From CAYQDF01 sp964416175 (lineage in GTDB: Bacteria; Chloroflexota; Anaerolineae; Anaerolineales; UBA4823): 33,139 nucleotides of DNA. The notes beneath the pieces were generated by a model that ran no database searches, was not told the origin of the DNA, and worked only from the letters and a program-made list of their open reading frames with translations. Within the stretch, counting starts at the first letter, position 1. Every line of letters starts with the position of its first letter. The DNA lies in contig CAYQDF010000027.1 of assembly GCA_964416175.1 (NCBI GenBank), forward strand, positions 1 through 33,139. The letters are read 5' to 3'. Positions 17,958-26,580 of this stretch are shown here, one piece after another. The position numbers and the translations under genes were made by a program.

Positions 17958-19898
17958 ATGGCGATCCACACCGTTACCTTTGACCTCGCCCAGGCTCCGG
18001 TGCAAGTCCAGACTGGCACTTTGCTGGCGGAAGCCGCCCGGCTGGCAGGGGTGGAGCTCAACCAGCCATGCGGAGGTCAGGGACGGTGTGGGCGCTGTGC
18101 ACTCCAGGTCACTTCAGGCAATTTTCGCCGGCGCAGCACAATCCGCCTCTCGGAATCAGACATCGCCCTGGGTTTTGCCCTGGCCTGCCAGACCGTGATC
18201 GAGGGGGACCTGACGGTCGCCATCCCACCGCAAGAGAAAATTGAGCGTCTCCTCACCACAGACCGGACGGTGGCGGAGATCTCCGTCCCGACCGGTTACG
18301 ATCCCAATCTCGACCAGACTATCCAGGCAGTGCCGTTGTCCCTCGATCCGCCCGACATGAGCGATCAGACCGACGACTGGAGCCGGCTGAAGACCGCCTT
18401 ACGGCAGCAGGCCGGCATCCCCGATGTGCACGCGTCGCTCTCCCTGTTGCAGCGCCTGGGGCGGATCCTGCGCCTGGGCGACTGGCAGGTCACGGCGATC
18501 CTGGACGTGGAGACCTGGGATCGTCCTGGCGAACCGCCGCGCCTGATCGACGTCCGCCCGGGCCGCCAGCTGGGATACCCACCCTTGTGGGCGGCAGCGA
18601 TCGACATCGGCACGACCACGGTCACCGTCTGGCTCGTGAATCTGGTCACCGGGCGCGTCGAAGCCCAGGTTGCCCAATACAACCAGCAGATCAGCCGAGG
18701 CGAAGACGTGGTTTCGCGCATCATTTACGCCAGTAAGAACGGCGGCGCTCAAGAGCTGCGCTCCCTGGTGCTCGAGACGATCAACGATCTGATCGAACTG
18801 GCGTGTAAGCGGGTCAAATCGGATCCCCCGCTCGCGCCGGCTGACCTGGTCAAGGCAACTGTGGTCGGCAACAGCACCATGATCCACCTCCTGCTGGGCA
18901 TCCCGCCCGAGAATATCCGCTTGATGCCTTTCATCACGACGGTCAACCAGGTCCCCACGCTGACAGCGGAGGAAGTCGGTCTGAACATCCTGCCCGATGC
19001 CACGGTCGATTGCCTGCCGGGCGTTGCCAGCTACGTAGGCGCGGACATCACCGCCGGCGTACTGTCTTCCGGGATGGATGACGCAGAGCAGATCACTCTG
19101 TTCCTGGACGTCGGCACCAACGGGGAGATCGTGCTGGGCTCCCGCGAATGGCTGGTCACCTGCGCCTGTTCCGCCGGACCCGCATTCGAGGGCGCAGGGG
19201 TGGCCCACGGCATGCGCGCCACCCGGGGCGCCATCGAAGATATCTGGATCAACAGCGCCACTTTCGAACCAACCTACCGGGTCATCGGCGGCGTCAGACC
19301 CCTGGGCGTTTGCGGAAGCGGCCTGATCGCCCTGTTGGGGGAAATGTTCCTTACCGGCGTCATTGACAAATCCGGCAATTTCAACACCCAGCTTGGCACC
19401 CCGCGCATCCGGGAAGGAGAACACGGGCTGGAGTACGTCATCTGCTGGGCAGGCGAGACGGGTCACGGGCGGGATATCGCCATCACCCACGTGGACGTGG
19501 ACAACCTGATGCGCGCCAAGGCAGCCATCTATGCCGGCTTCACCGTTCTCGCAGCCAGCGTCGGTATTCCTCTGGACTGGGTGGAGCAGGTCCTGATCGG
19601 CGGTTCGTTTGGCAAATACATCAATGTGGAAAAGGCGATCGTGATCGGCTTGCTTCCAGATCTGCCGTGGGAGAAGTTCCAGTTCCTCGGCAACACGGCT
19701 GTGAAAGGTGCCTACCTGGCCCTCCTCGACCGCCAGGCCCGCCGCCGCGTGACAGAGATCGCCTCGCACATGACCTACATCGAACTGTCTGCGGACAACA
19801 CTTTCTACGAGGCATTTATTTCAGCGCTGTTTCTCCCGCACACGGATCTTTCCCGCTTCCCCTCGGTAGAAGCAGCCATCTATCAGAAATCGAGCTGA
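17958..19898 (+). CDS. acsV: Corrinoid protein reductive activator (RACo/AcsV)
   Basis: ATP-dependent activator that re-reduces accidentally oxidised Co(II) of the CFeSP to Co(I). The 646-aa product has an N-terminal [2Fe-2S] ferredoxin domain with C38, C44, C47 and C77 (QPCGGQGRCGRC and LACQ), a linker and middle domain to about residue 205, then an ASKHA-type ATPase domain: AAIDIGTTTVTVWLV as phosphate loop, FLDVGTNGEIVLG, GVCGSGLIALLGE and GGSFGKYINVEKA. The order matches characterised RACo. It follows acsC by 12 bp without a strong Shine-Dalgarno, which suggests coupled translation. Confidence 0.93.
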   Translation: MAIHTVTFDLAQAPVQVQTGTLLAEAARLAGVELNQPCGGQGRCGRCALQVTSGNFRRRSTIRLSESDIALGFALACQTVIEGDLTVAIPPQEKIERLLTTDRTVAEISVPTGYDPNLDQTIQAVPLSLDPPDMSDQTDDWSRLKTALRQQAGIPDVHASLSLLQRLGRILRLGDWQVTAILDVETWDRPGEPPRLIDVRPGRQLGYPPLWAAAIDIGTTTVTVWLVNLVTGRVEAQVAQYNQQISRGEDVVSRIIYASKNGGAQELRSLVLETINDLIELACKRVKSDPPLAPADLVKATVVGNSTMIHLLLGIPPENIRLMPFITTVNQVPTLTAEEVGLNILPDATVDCLPGVASYVGADITAGVLSSGMDDAEQITLFLDVGTNGEIVLGSREWLVTCACSAGPAFEGAGVAHGMRATRGAIEDIWINSATFEPTYRVIGGVRPLGVCGSGLIALLGEMFLTGVIDKSGNFNTQLGTPRIREGEHGLEYVICWAGETGHGRDIAITHVDVDNLMRAKAAIYAGFTVLAASVGIPLDWVEQVLIGGSFGKYINVEKAIVIGLLPDLPWEKFQFLGNTAVKGAYLALLDRQARRRVTEIASHMTYIELSADNTFYEAFISALFLPHTDLSRFPSVEAAIYQKSS

Positions 19899-19908
19899 AA
19901 GGATACCC

Positions 19909-20832
19909 ATGTACATCATCGGCGAAAACATCCACATTATTTCAGAAAAGGTCAAGGCCGCCCTGGCAGAGCGAGACGCACGCTTCTTCCAGGAGCTGGC
20001 TGTCAAACAGGTGGAAGCTGGGGCTTCGGCCCTGGATATCAACCTGGGACCGCGGAAGAAGGACGGCGAAGAGGTGTTCCCCTGGATAGTGGAGCAGATC
20101 GAGAAGGTCGTCGATGTCCCGCTGAGCTTCGATACCACGAACGTCCTGGGCATCGAAGCGGGTCTGAAACAGGTCACCAAAGCCCAGCCGATCATCAATT
20201 CGACCTCTGCCGAGCCGGAGCGGCTTGAAAAAGTCCCCCTGCTGGCGAAGAAATACGGCACGCGATTGATCGCCCTGACGATGGGCTCCGGGGGCATCCC
20301 GGTGGCCGCGGATGAACGCGTCAACATCGCCCTGGAGACGCTCATCCCGCGCATGCTCGAGATCGATTTCCCCATGCAGGACCTGATCATCGACCCGCTG
20401 GTCCTGACCGTCTCAGGATGCCAGGAATACTGCCCGCAGCTGATCGAAGCTGTGCGCACCCTGCAGTTTGCCTGGGATCCGCCGCCGGCCATCTCCGTCG
20501 GCCTTTCGAACGTTTCGAACGCGGTCCCGCGGGAGAATCGACCGCTGATCAACCGCGTCTACTGCGCCATGTTGATGGGCGTCGGCTTGCAGATGATGAT
20601 CGCCGATCCTCTCGACGAGGATCTAAAACATGCGATCTGTGTGATCGAGACGCGCCAGGCAACCACACCAGTCGACCGGCTATATTTGAAGATTGCGGAC
20701 CGCATCGCCGCCATGGAAGAGCCGTCCATCGATGACGTCGACCTGGGCGATCCGGAGCAAGTCGCTATCTGGAAGACCGTGCAAATTCTGTTGAACAAGG
20801 TGATTTACGCCGATTCCTATTTGCAGAATTAA
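19909..20832 (+). CDS. acsE: Methyltetrahydrofolate:corrinoid/iron-sulfur protein methyltransferase
   Basis: Transfers the methyl group of 5-methyl-THF to cobalt of the CFeSP. It is a pterin-binding TIM barrel with folate-contact residues in ALDINLGPRK (D43, N45), PLSFDTTN (D75), PIINSTS (N97), LIIDPLV and the catalytic Asn in GLSNVSNAVP (N201). AAAGGA precedes the ATG. At 307 aa it is about 45 residues longer than characterised AcsE of about 262 aa. The extra part is a C-terminal, acidic, probably helical tail starting near IADRIAAMEEP. Confidence 0.94.
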   Translation: MYIIGENIHIISEKVKAALAERDARFFQELAVKQVEAGASALDINLGPRKKDGEEVFPWIVEQIEKVVDVPLSFDTTNVLGIEAGLKQVTKAQPIINSTSAEPERLEKVPLLAKKYGTRLIALTMGSGGIPVAADERVNIALETLIPRMLEIDFPMQDLIIDPLVLTVSGCQEYCPQLIEAVRTLQFAWDPPPAISVGLSNVSNAVPRENRPLINRVYCAMLMGVGLQMMIADPLDEDLKHAICVIETRQATTPVDRLYLKIADRIAAMEEPSIDDVDLGDPEQVAIWKTVQILLNKVIYADSYLQN

Positions 20833-20866
20833 CGGCTGTATCCGAACGCACTCAAGGAGACTGACC

Positions 20867-22228
20867 ATGCTTAAGGAAAAGGGACCGGTAAACGTTGAAG
20901 AGCTGCTGGCAAAGGCGAAGAAACCTTCCGCAGATGCCATGATCCTTCACCCCTTCTACCGGGGGAAGATCGAGACAACGCTGAAGTGCTGTGTCCGCAG
21001 TTTTAACGATTTTGCCATCTGGTACACCCCGGGTGTCGCGGCTCCCTGCCGGGCGATCGTTGATGACCCGGAAAAGGTGTACGAATATACAAATAAATGG
21101 AATACCGTCGCTGTCGTCAGCGACGGCACGCGCGTCCTGGGGCTTGGGGACATCGGACCGAAGGCCGGATTGCCGGTAATGGAGGGCAAAGCCTTGCTCT
21201 ACAAATACCTGGGCGGCGTAGACGGGGTGCCGATCATGCTCGACACAAAGGACCCCGACCAGATCATTAACACCGTCCTCTTACTTCAGCCCGGCCTGGG
21301 TGGAGTGAACCTTGAGGATATCTCTCAACCAAAATGCTTCCGCATCCTGGACACCCTGCGTGAAAAAGCGGAGATCCCCGTCTGGCATGATGACCAGCAG
21401 GGGACCGCAACAGTCACCCTGGCGGGCCTGATCAACGCCCTCAAAGTGGTCGGCAAGAAGATGAGCGAGGTCTCGATCGCCTTCATTGGCTCCGGGGCCT
21501 CGAACGTGGCCTGCTCTCGCCTGATTTTCGGTTGGGGAGCGGACCCCGGTAGATGCTTTATGGTCGACAGCAAGGGGATCCTGGGCCGGCACCGCAAAGA
21601 CCTGGAGCTGCGCAAAGCGGAGTTTGTCGACAAGTGGCGCCTGTGCCAGATCACCAACGCTGAAGGCCGCGAGGGGAACATCCCGGAAGCGATGCGAGGC
21701 GCAGATGTCGTGATCGCGCTGTCCCGCTCCGGCCCGGGGGTGATTTTGCCCGAATGGGTCGAAGCGATGGCAAAGGATGCCATCGTGTTTGCCTGTGCGA
21801 ACCCTGTGCCGGAGATCTGGCCCTGGGAGGCCGCCGCCGCCGGCGCGCGCGTGGTCGCCACGGGCCGGTCGGATTTCCCCAACCAGGTCAACAATTCCCT
21901 GGGGTTCCCCGGGATCTTTCGCGGCGCTTTGGACGTGCGGGCGCGCACCATCACCGATGAGATGTGCTTCGCGGCAGCCAAAGCCCTGGCCGACCACGTC
22001 GGCGAACGCCTCAGTGAAGAACACATCCTGCCCACCATGGACGACTGGGAGGTGTTCCCGCGGGAAGCCGCCGCCGTGGCGATCAAAGCCCAGGAGCAAG
22101 GCGTGGCTCGCCTGGAAATGACCTATGACGAACTCTACGATCACGCCCATAAAATTATCCAGCGCTCGCGAGATCTGACCCATCACATGATGGAAGAGGG
22201 CTTCATTGCGCCCGCGCCGGAAGAATAA
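20867..22228 (+). CDS. NAD(P)-dependent malic enzyme
   Basis: Oxidative decarboxylase linking malate to pyruvate and CO2 with NAD(P)H. The 453-aa product shows the malic enzyme sequence: YTPGVAAPCRAI with the catalytic Tyr, GLGDIGPKAGLPVMEGKALL with the catalytic Lys, acidic metal ligands in NLEDI and WHDDQQGTA, the Rossmann motif IAFIGSGASNVAC, and FACANPVPE near the C-terminal half. It has no phosphotransacetylase-like fusion, so it is the short bacterial form. AAGGAG precedes the ATG. It is unusual inside a Wood-Ljungdahl cluster; cotranscription is likely, as it follows acsE by 34 bp and precedes the next gene by 19 bp. Cofactor preference is not readable. Confidence 0.92.
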   Translation: MLKEKGPVNVEELLAKAKKPSADAMILHPFYRGKIETTLKCCVRSFNDFAIWYTPGVAAPCRAIVDDPEKVYEYTNKWNTVAVVSDGTRVLGLGDIGPKAGLPVMEGKALLYKYLGGVDGVPIMLDTKDPDQIINTVLLLQPGLGGVNLEDISQPKCFRILDTLREKAEIPVWHDDQQGTATVTLAGLINALKVVGKKMSEVSIAFIGSGASNVACSRLIFGWGADPGRCFMVDSKGILGRHRKDLELRKAEFVDKWRLCQITNAEGREGNIPEAMRGADVVIALSRSGPGVILPEWVEAMAKDAIVFACANPVPEIWPWEAAAAGARVVATGRSDFPNQVNNSLGFPGIFRGALDVRARTITDEMCFAAAKALADHVGERLSEEHILPTMDDWEVFPREAAAVAIKAQEQGVARLEMTYDELYDHAHKIIQRSRDLTHHMMEEGFIAPAPEE

Positions 22229-22247
22229 TCGGATAAAGAGGTGAAGT

Positions 22248-23153
22248 ATGTACGACTTAATTGTCGTTGGTGGAGGTCCGGCAGGTCTGACTGCGACGAT
22301 CTATGCGATTCGCAAGCGCTTGAACGTCCTGCTGGTTTCGAAGGACCTGGGAGGAAAGACCAATTTCCGCCTGGCTCTCCCCTGGGTTGAAGAATACCAG
22401 GTGATCCGCGGGCTGGAGATCGTGAACAAGTTTCGCAGCGAGCTGGAATACCTGAAGTTCGCCCGCCACATGGAGCCTGTGGAGGGCATCGACAAGGTAG
22501 AGGCCGGGTTCAAGATCAAGACCCGCGGCGGCGGAGAACTGGAAGCCCGGGCGGTGATCCTGGCGACGGGAGCCAAACAGAAGCGGCTGACTGTCCCCGG
22601 CGAAAAAGAGTTCATCATGCGCGGCCTGTGCTATTCAGCCCTGAGCTATGCGCCGCTCTTCATCGACCGCAAGACGGTGGTCGTCGGCGAGGGCGATCTG
22701 GCGCTTCGCTCGGCAGCCGAGCTGGCAACCGTGGCCAAACATGTTCACCTGGTCGGCGCATCCGGCCTGATCTTGAAGTCCGACCTGGGGAAAAAGCTGG
22801 TGAACGCCTCGAACGTGACCATCCTGGAAAAGTATACGGTCACTGAAGTCAAAGGCAATGGGTTTGCCAATCAGGTGATCGTCCAGAGTCCCGAGGGAAA
22901 GACAGAAGCCATCGAAGCCGAAGGCACTTTCATTGAGATGGGATTGGTCCCCAATTCCCAAATGGTGGCGCACCTGGTCGAATTAGATGATCAGGGCCGG
23001 GTGAAGGTCGATGGCTATGCCAGGACGAGCCTCCCCGGGATATTCGCCGCCGGAGACGTCACAAACACATTCTCCGAGCAGGTCCTCGTCGCAGTTGGCG
23101 AAGGGGCAAAAGCTGCTTTGAGCGCTTACGAATACCTGCTGCCAATGCTGTGA
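22248..23153 (+). CDS. Thioredoxin reductase-like flavoprotein without redox disulfide
   Basis: A 301-aa FAD/NAD(P)-binding protein with the thioredoxin reductase fold order: N-terminal FAD motif VVGGGPAGLTATIYA, ILATGAKQKRL, a second nucleotide-binding motif VVGEGDLALRSAAEL, and GIFAAGDVTNTFSEQ. The active-site CxxC of thioredoxin reductase should lie in the segment after EFIMRGL; there it reads CYSALSYAP, so the pair is replaced by Ser-x-x-Ser with one displaced Cys. The HRR-type NADPH contact is also absent (HLVGASG). It therefore probably passes electrons to a protein partner such as ferredoxin, or serves the CODH/ACS system in another way. The function is inferred. It is the last gene of the operon. 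Confidence 0.85.
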   Translation: MYDLIVVGGGPAGLTATIYAIRKRLNVLLVSKDLGGKTNFRLALPWVEEYQVIRGLEIVNKFRSELEYLKFARHMEPVEGIDKVEAGFKIKTRGGGELEARAVILATGAKQKRLTVPGEKEFIMRGLCYSALSYAPLFIDRKTVVVGEGDLALRSAAELATVAKHVHLVGASGLILKSDLGKKLVNASNVTILEKYTVTEVKGNGFANQVIVQSPEGKTEAIEAEGTFIEMGLVPNSQMVAHLVELDDQGRVKVDGYARTSLPGIFAAGDVTNTFSEQVLVAVGEGAKAALSAYEYLLPML

Positions 23154-23162
23154 TTCAAAGCG

Positions 23163-23209
23163 GGGCGGGCGCCTGGCATGGTTCCTGCGCATTCGAGGGT
23201 GGCCCGCCC
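23163..23209 (+). terminator. GC-rich hairpin at the end of the CODH/ACS operon
   Basis: GGGCGGGC (23163-23170) pairs with GCCCGCCC (23202-23209) across a 31-nt loop, ten bases after the last stop codon. No T-tract follows, so it may be a pause or 3'-end structure instead of an intrinsic terminator. Confidence 0.35.
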
Positions 23210-23256
23210 GTTGCTGATCTGCCCCATGAGAATTGGGACATTTGGCATCGATAATA

Positions 23257-23326
23257 TTGACGAATGACACATCTCAAGCGATGTGTACTTTTCTATAATG
23301 CGGATAAGAAAAGTTTTAATTATCCG
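23257..23326 (+). promoter_or_regulatory. Promoter/operator region of the Hdr-MvhD operon
   Basis: TATAAT at 23294-23299 is the best -10. No -35 lies 16-18 bp upstream; a TTGACG is present at 23257-23262, 31 bp away. Between them lies a perfect dyad, ACACATC-N6-GATGTGT (23267-23286), and directly after the -10 a second one, CGGATAA-N12-TTATCCG (23301-23326), covering the expected start site. This arrangement suggests activator- or repressor-controlled initiation. The factor is not identified. Confidence 0.55.
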
Positions 23327-23376
23327 ATTCATCGTCAATAACCATCTTACAACCGATCCTCCCGGGAGAGGTGTAC

Positions 23377-26300
23377 ATGGAATTTTCGCCAACCCGGATT
23401 TCCCGCAGTGAACCTGCTGCTGCCCTGGTCGTGGGCGGCGGCATTGGAGGGATGCGCGCTGCCCTCGATCTGGCCGACGCCGGTTTGAAAGTCTTCCTCG
23501 TCGAACAGACGCCCTGCCTCGGCGGTCGCGTTGCCCAGCTGGGTTTCATGTTCCCGCAGCATGACTGTGTGCTCTGCCGGGGGACTGCCGACCACGGCTA
23601 CGGATGCACCCGGCCTTCGATCTCCCCGGCTTACATCCACCACAACCAGCATCCAAACATCGAAATCCTGACCAACACGCACATTCTGGGCGTGGAGGGA
23701 GAAGCCGGGGATTTCACCGTCTCCTTGAGACAGGAACCGCGTTATGTGGATCCTGACCGCTGCACGAACTGTGGAAAGTGCGCCGAGGTCTGCCCGGTGG
23801 AGCTGCCCAACTCCTATCAGCTGGGGATGACTCTCAGGAAAGCGGCCTATAAGGTCGCTGCCCGGGCGACGCCGGACGCTTACTGCATCGACAAAATACC
23901 CCTCTGCGATACATGCAAGGCGTGTGTGCAAGTGTGCCCGACCCATGCGATCAATCTTCACGAGACGGCCCGGCTGCTCACCCTCGAGGTCGGGGCGATC
24001 ATCCTGGCGTTAGGATTTAAGGTATTCGATTTGAGCGGGTTGGAGGAATTCGGGTACGGACGTTATCCGAATGTGCTGCAGGCGATGCAGTACGAACGCC
24101 TGGCCAGCCGCTCCGGTCCGACTGAGGGCATCGTCACTCGCCCGTCGGACGGCGCGCGCCCGCGTTCCATCGCCTGGCTCCAATGCATTGGCTCCCGCGA
24201 TCAGGAAAACCCGTTTTGCTCCTCCATTTGCTGCATGTATGCGACCAAAGAGGCCATCCTGGCGAAGCAGCGCCTCGGTGCGGATATAGATTGCAGCATC
24301 TTCATCATGGATGAGCGTGCATTCAACAAAGAATACAATGCCTATTTCTCAGAGGCACGCGAGAAACACGGCATCCATTACAATCGCAGCCGGGTCTCGT
24401 CCATCCAGGAGGATCCACTCACCCACGATCTGATCCTGCACTTTGCCGCCCAAAATGGAGATTTGCACACGGAGCGATTCGAGATGGTCGTCCTGGCGAC
24501 CGGGCTGCAGCCCCCCGAATCTGCACGCTACCTCGCGGAGAACCTTCACATCGAGCTCAACCGGTACGGTTTCTGTGAGACCGATAAATTCACTCCCTTG
24601 CAGACGTCCCGGCCAGGTGTCTTCGTTTGTGGAGCTTTTTCTTCTCCAAAAGAGATCGTCGAGACGATCATCGACGCAAGCGGCGCTGCGGCTGAAGTCA
24701 TGCGCCTGCTCAACGACCGGCTCCACACATATCCCTATACGCGCGCTTATCCTTTCCTGGCGCGCGGAGATTTACCGCCCGAACGCGAGGTATCCGGAGA
24801 GCCTGGCCGAATCGGTGTGTTTGCTTGCGCCTGCGGGGATACCTTCGGGGAGGTCATCGATCTGCCTCACCTGATCCAGGCGGCTGCCCGGCTCCCGGGA
24901 GTCGCTGTCGCTGAAATCATTCCTTATGCGTGCTTCCCCGAGTTTCAAGAAGCCCTGATCCAGCGCATTCAGGAGGCCGACCTGAACCGGGTTGTGATCG
25001 CTGCCTGCAGCAATCGCACCCACGAATCGTTGTTCCAGCGGACCGTCCGCCTGGCCGGCCTGAATCCCTTCCTGCTGGAAGTCGTTAATCTGCGGGAACA
25101 ATGCGCCTTCGTGCACAAGGAACACATTGCCCAGGCGAATCGCAAAGCTCAGGAGCTCGTCCGGGTCGCAGTTGGCCGGGTACAGGCGGCCAGGGCGATC
25201 GTCAAAGACAGACACCGTTGCCTGCCGTCGGCTCTGGTCATTGGCGGAGGCGTCTCCGGGATGACAGCTGCCCTCGCCATCGCTGACAGCGGCTACGATG
25301 TTCACCTGGTCGAACGCTCGGAGAACCTGGGCGGCAATCTGCGCAACCTGTATTACGTCGCTGAAGGATACAACCCGCAGCGGCTGCTGCGCGATCTGGT
25401 GAACCGCGTGCGCGCGCACCAGCGGATCACCGTCCACACCCGGTCGCAGATCGTCTCGCATGGAGGCCATGTCGGGAAATTCCTCTCGCGGATCCAGACC
25501 CGGCAGGACGGCGCTTTCGCCTCACAGGATATCGAACACGGGGTGACTATCGTTGCCACCGGCGCCCAGGAAGCAAAGCGGCACGCCCTGCTGGAATTTC
25601 CACTGGTCGTCACGCAGCAGCAGCTGGAAGAAATGATCATCCACCACCCAGAGCAGATCGCCGCGCTGAAAAATGTGGTCATGATCCAGTGCGTCCGTCC
25701 AGAGGGCACATCCGATTACTGCTCACGCGTGTGCTGCACCAACACCATCAAGAATGCCATCCGGCTGAAGTTATTCAATCCGAACTGCCAGGTCAGCGTG
25801 CTGTACAAGAACATCGTCACGTACGGTTTTCGGGAAGAATATTACACGGAAGCGCGCCGACTGGGTGTCATTTTTATTCGCTACACGGATGAAAACCCAC
25901 CAGAAGTCCTGCTGAAAGAGAACCAGCTCTATGTGCGGGTGCTCGATTTCACACTCGACCGATGGCTGGACCTGCCGGCCGATCTGATCCCGATGAGCAT
26001 GTCGATCGAACCAGCCGAAGGCACGGCCGATCTGGCGCGCATGCTGCGTGTGCCACTTTCGAGCGAAGGCTTCTTTGAAGAGGCGCAGCTCAAGTTGCGG
26101 CCGATGGATTTCATGCGGGACGGGATCTTCCTGGCAGGCATGGCGCACTATCCCAAATTTATCGAGGAGAGCATCAGCCACGCGCTCGCTGCCGCCGGTC
26201 GTGCCCTGAGCCTGCTCTCCCAGAAAACGCTCCACCTCGGCGGGATCGTTGCCCAGGTGGACCCCGAGAAATGTGTCGGCTGTCTGACCTGCACACGCAC

Positions 26301-26529
26301 CTGCCCCTTCGGGATCCCGCAGGTCATATCGGTGGAAGGGCGTGCAGGAGTCGGCGGGTTAGGCGGCGCGGCGTTCATCGACCCCGCGCTGTGCCAGGGC
26401 TGCGGCACCTGCACAGGTGAATGCCCTGCCAATGCAATCCAGCTCATCCATTACACTGACGAGCAGATGATGCTGAGAGATATTGCCGGGTTGGGTGCAT
26501 GGAGAGTTCCGGTGACCAGTTTTCAATAA
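23377..26529 (+). CDS. Tandem HdrA-like FAD/iron-sulfur oxidoreductase
   Basis: A 1,050-aa protein made of two HdrA-like units, of the family that carries FAD and several [4Fe-4S] clusters in heterodisulfide reductase and related complexes. Unit 1 starts directly with an FAD motif (VVGGGIGGMRAAL, residues 18-30) and lacks the usual CxCG leader domain. It has ferredoxin cysteines C129, C132, C135, C139 and C177, C180, C183, C187, then WLQCIGSRD and CSSICCMYA. Unit 2 begins near residue 478 with GVFACACGD, has a second FAD motif (VIGGGVSGMTAAL, about 621) and ends in two [4Fe-4S] motifs, C966-C976 and C1006-C1016. Start: a GTG at 23371 is in frame, but GGGAGAGG ends five bases before the ATG at 23377. 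It is followed by an MvhD gene, its normal electron partner. Confidence 0.9.
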   Translation: MEFSPTRISRSEPAAALVVGGGIGGMRAALDLADAGLKVFLVEQTPCLGGRVAQLGFMFPQHDCVLCRGTADHGYGCTRPSISPAYIHHNQHPNIEILTNTHILGVEGEAGDFTVSLRQEPRYVDPDRCTNCGKCAEVCPVELPNSYQLGMTLRKAAYKVAARATPDAYCIDKIPLCDTCKACVQVCPTHAINLHETARLLTLEVGAIILALGFKVFDLSGLEEFGYGRYPNVLQAMQYERLASRSGPTEGIVTRPSDGARPRSIAWLQCIGSRDQENPFCSSICCMYATKEAILAKQRLGADIDCSIFIMDERAFNKEYNAYFSEAREKHGIHYNRSRVSSIQEDPLTHDLILHFAAQNGDLHTERFEMVVLATGLQPPESARYLAENLHIELNRYGFCETDKFTPLQTSRPGVFVCGAFSSPKEIVETIIDASGAAAEVMRLLNDRLHTYPYTRAYPFLARGDLPPEREVSGEPGRIGVFACACGDTFGEVIDLPHLIQAAARLPGVAVAEIIPYACFPEFQEALIQRIQEADLNRVVIAACSNRTHESLFQRTVRLAGLNPFLLEVVNLREQCAFVHKEHIAQANRKAQELVRVAVGRVQAARAIVKDRHRCLPSALVIGGGVSGMTAALAIADSGYDVHLVERSENLGGNLRNLYYVAEGYNPQRLLRDLVNRVRAHQRITVHTRSQIVSHGGHVGKFLSRIQTRQDGAFASQDIEHGVTIVATGAQEAKRHALLEFPLVVTQQQLEEMIIHHPEQIAALKNVVMIQCVRPEGTSDYCSRVCCTNTIKNAIRLKLFNPNCQVSVLYKNIVTYGFREEYYTEARRLGVIFIRYTDENPPEVLLKENQLYVRVLDFTLDRWLDLPADLIPMSMSIEPAEGTADLARMLRVPLSSEGFFEEAQLKLRPMDFMRDGIFLAGMAHYPKFIEESISHALAAAGRALSLLSQKTLHLGGIVAQVDPEKCVGCLTCTRTCPFGIPQVISVEGRAGVGGLGGAAFIDPALCQGCGTCTGECPANAIQLIHYTDEQMMLRDIAGLGAWRVPVTSFQ

Positions 26530-26580
26530 ACAGCTCCGTTTTCAACTGGCCCCGGAGAAGGATGTGCAAAAGATAAAACT

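Noticed and set aside
18399..19769. Minus-strand ORF of 456 codons opposite acsV
   Set aside because: Shadow of a well-supported gene; composition only.
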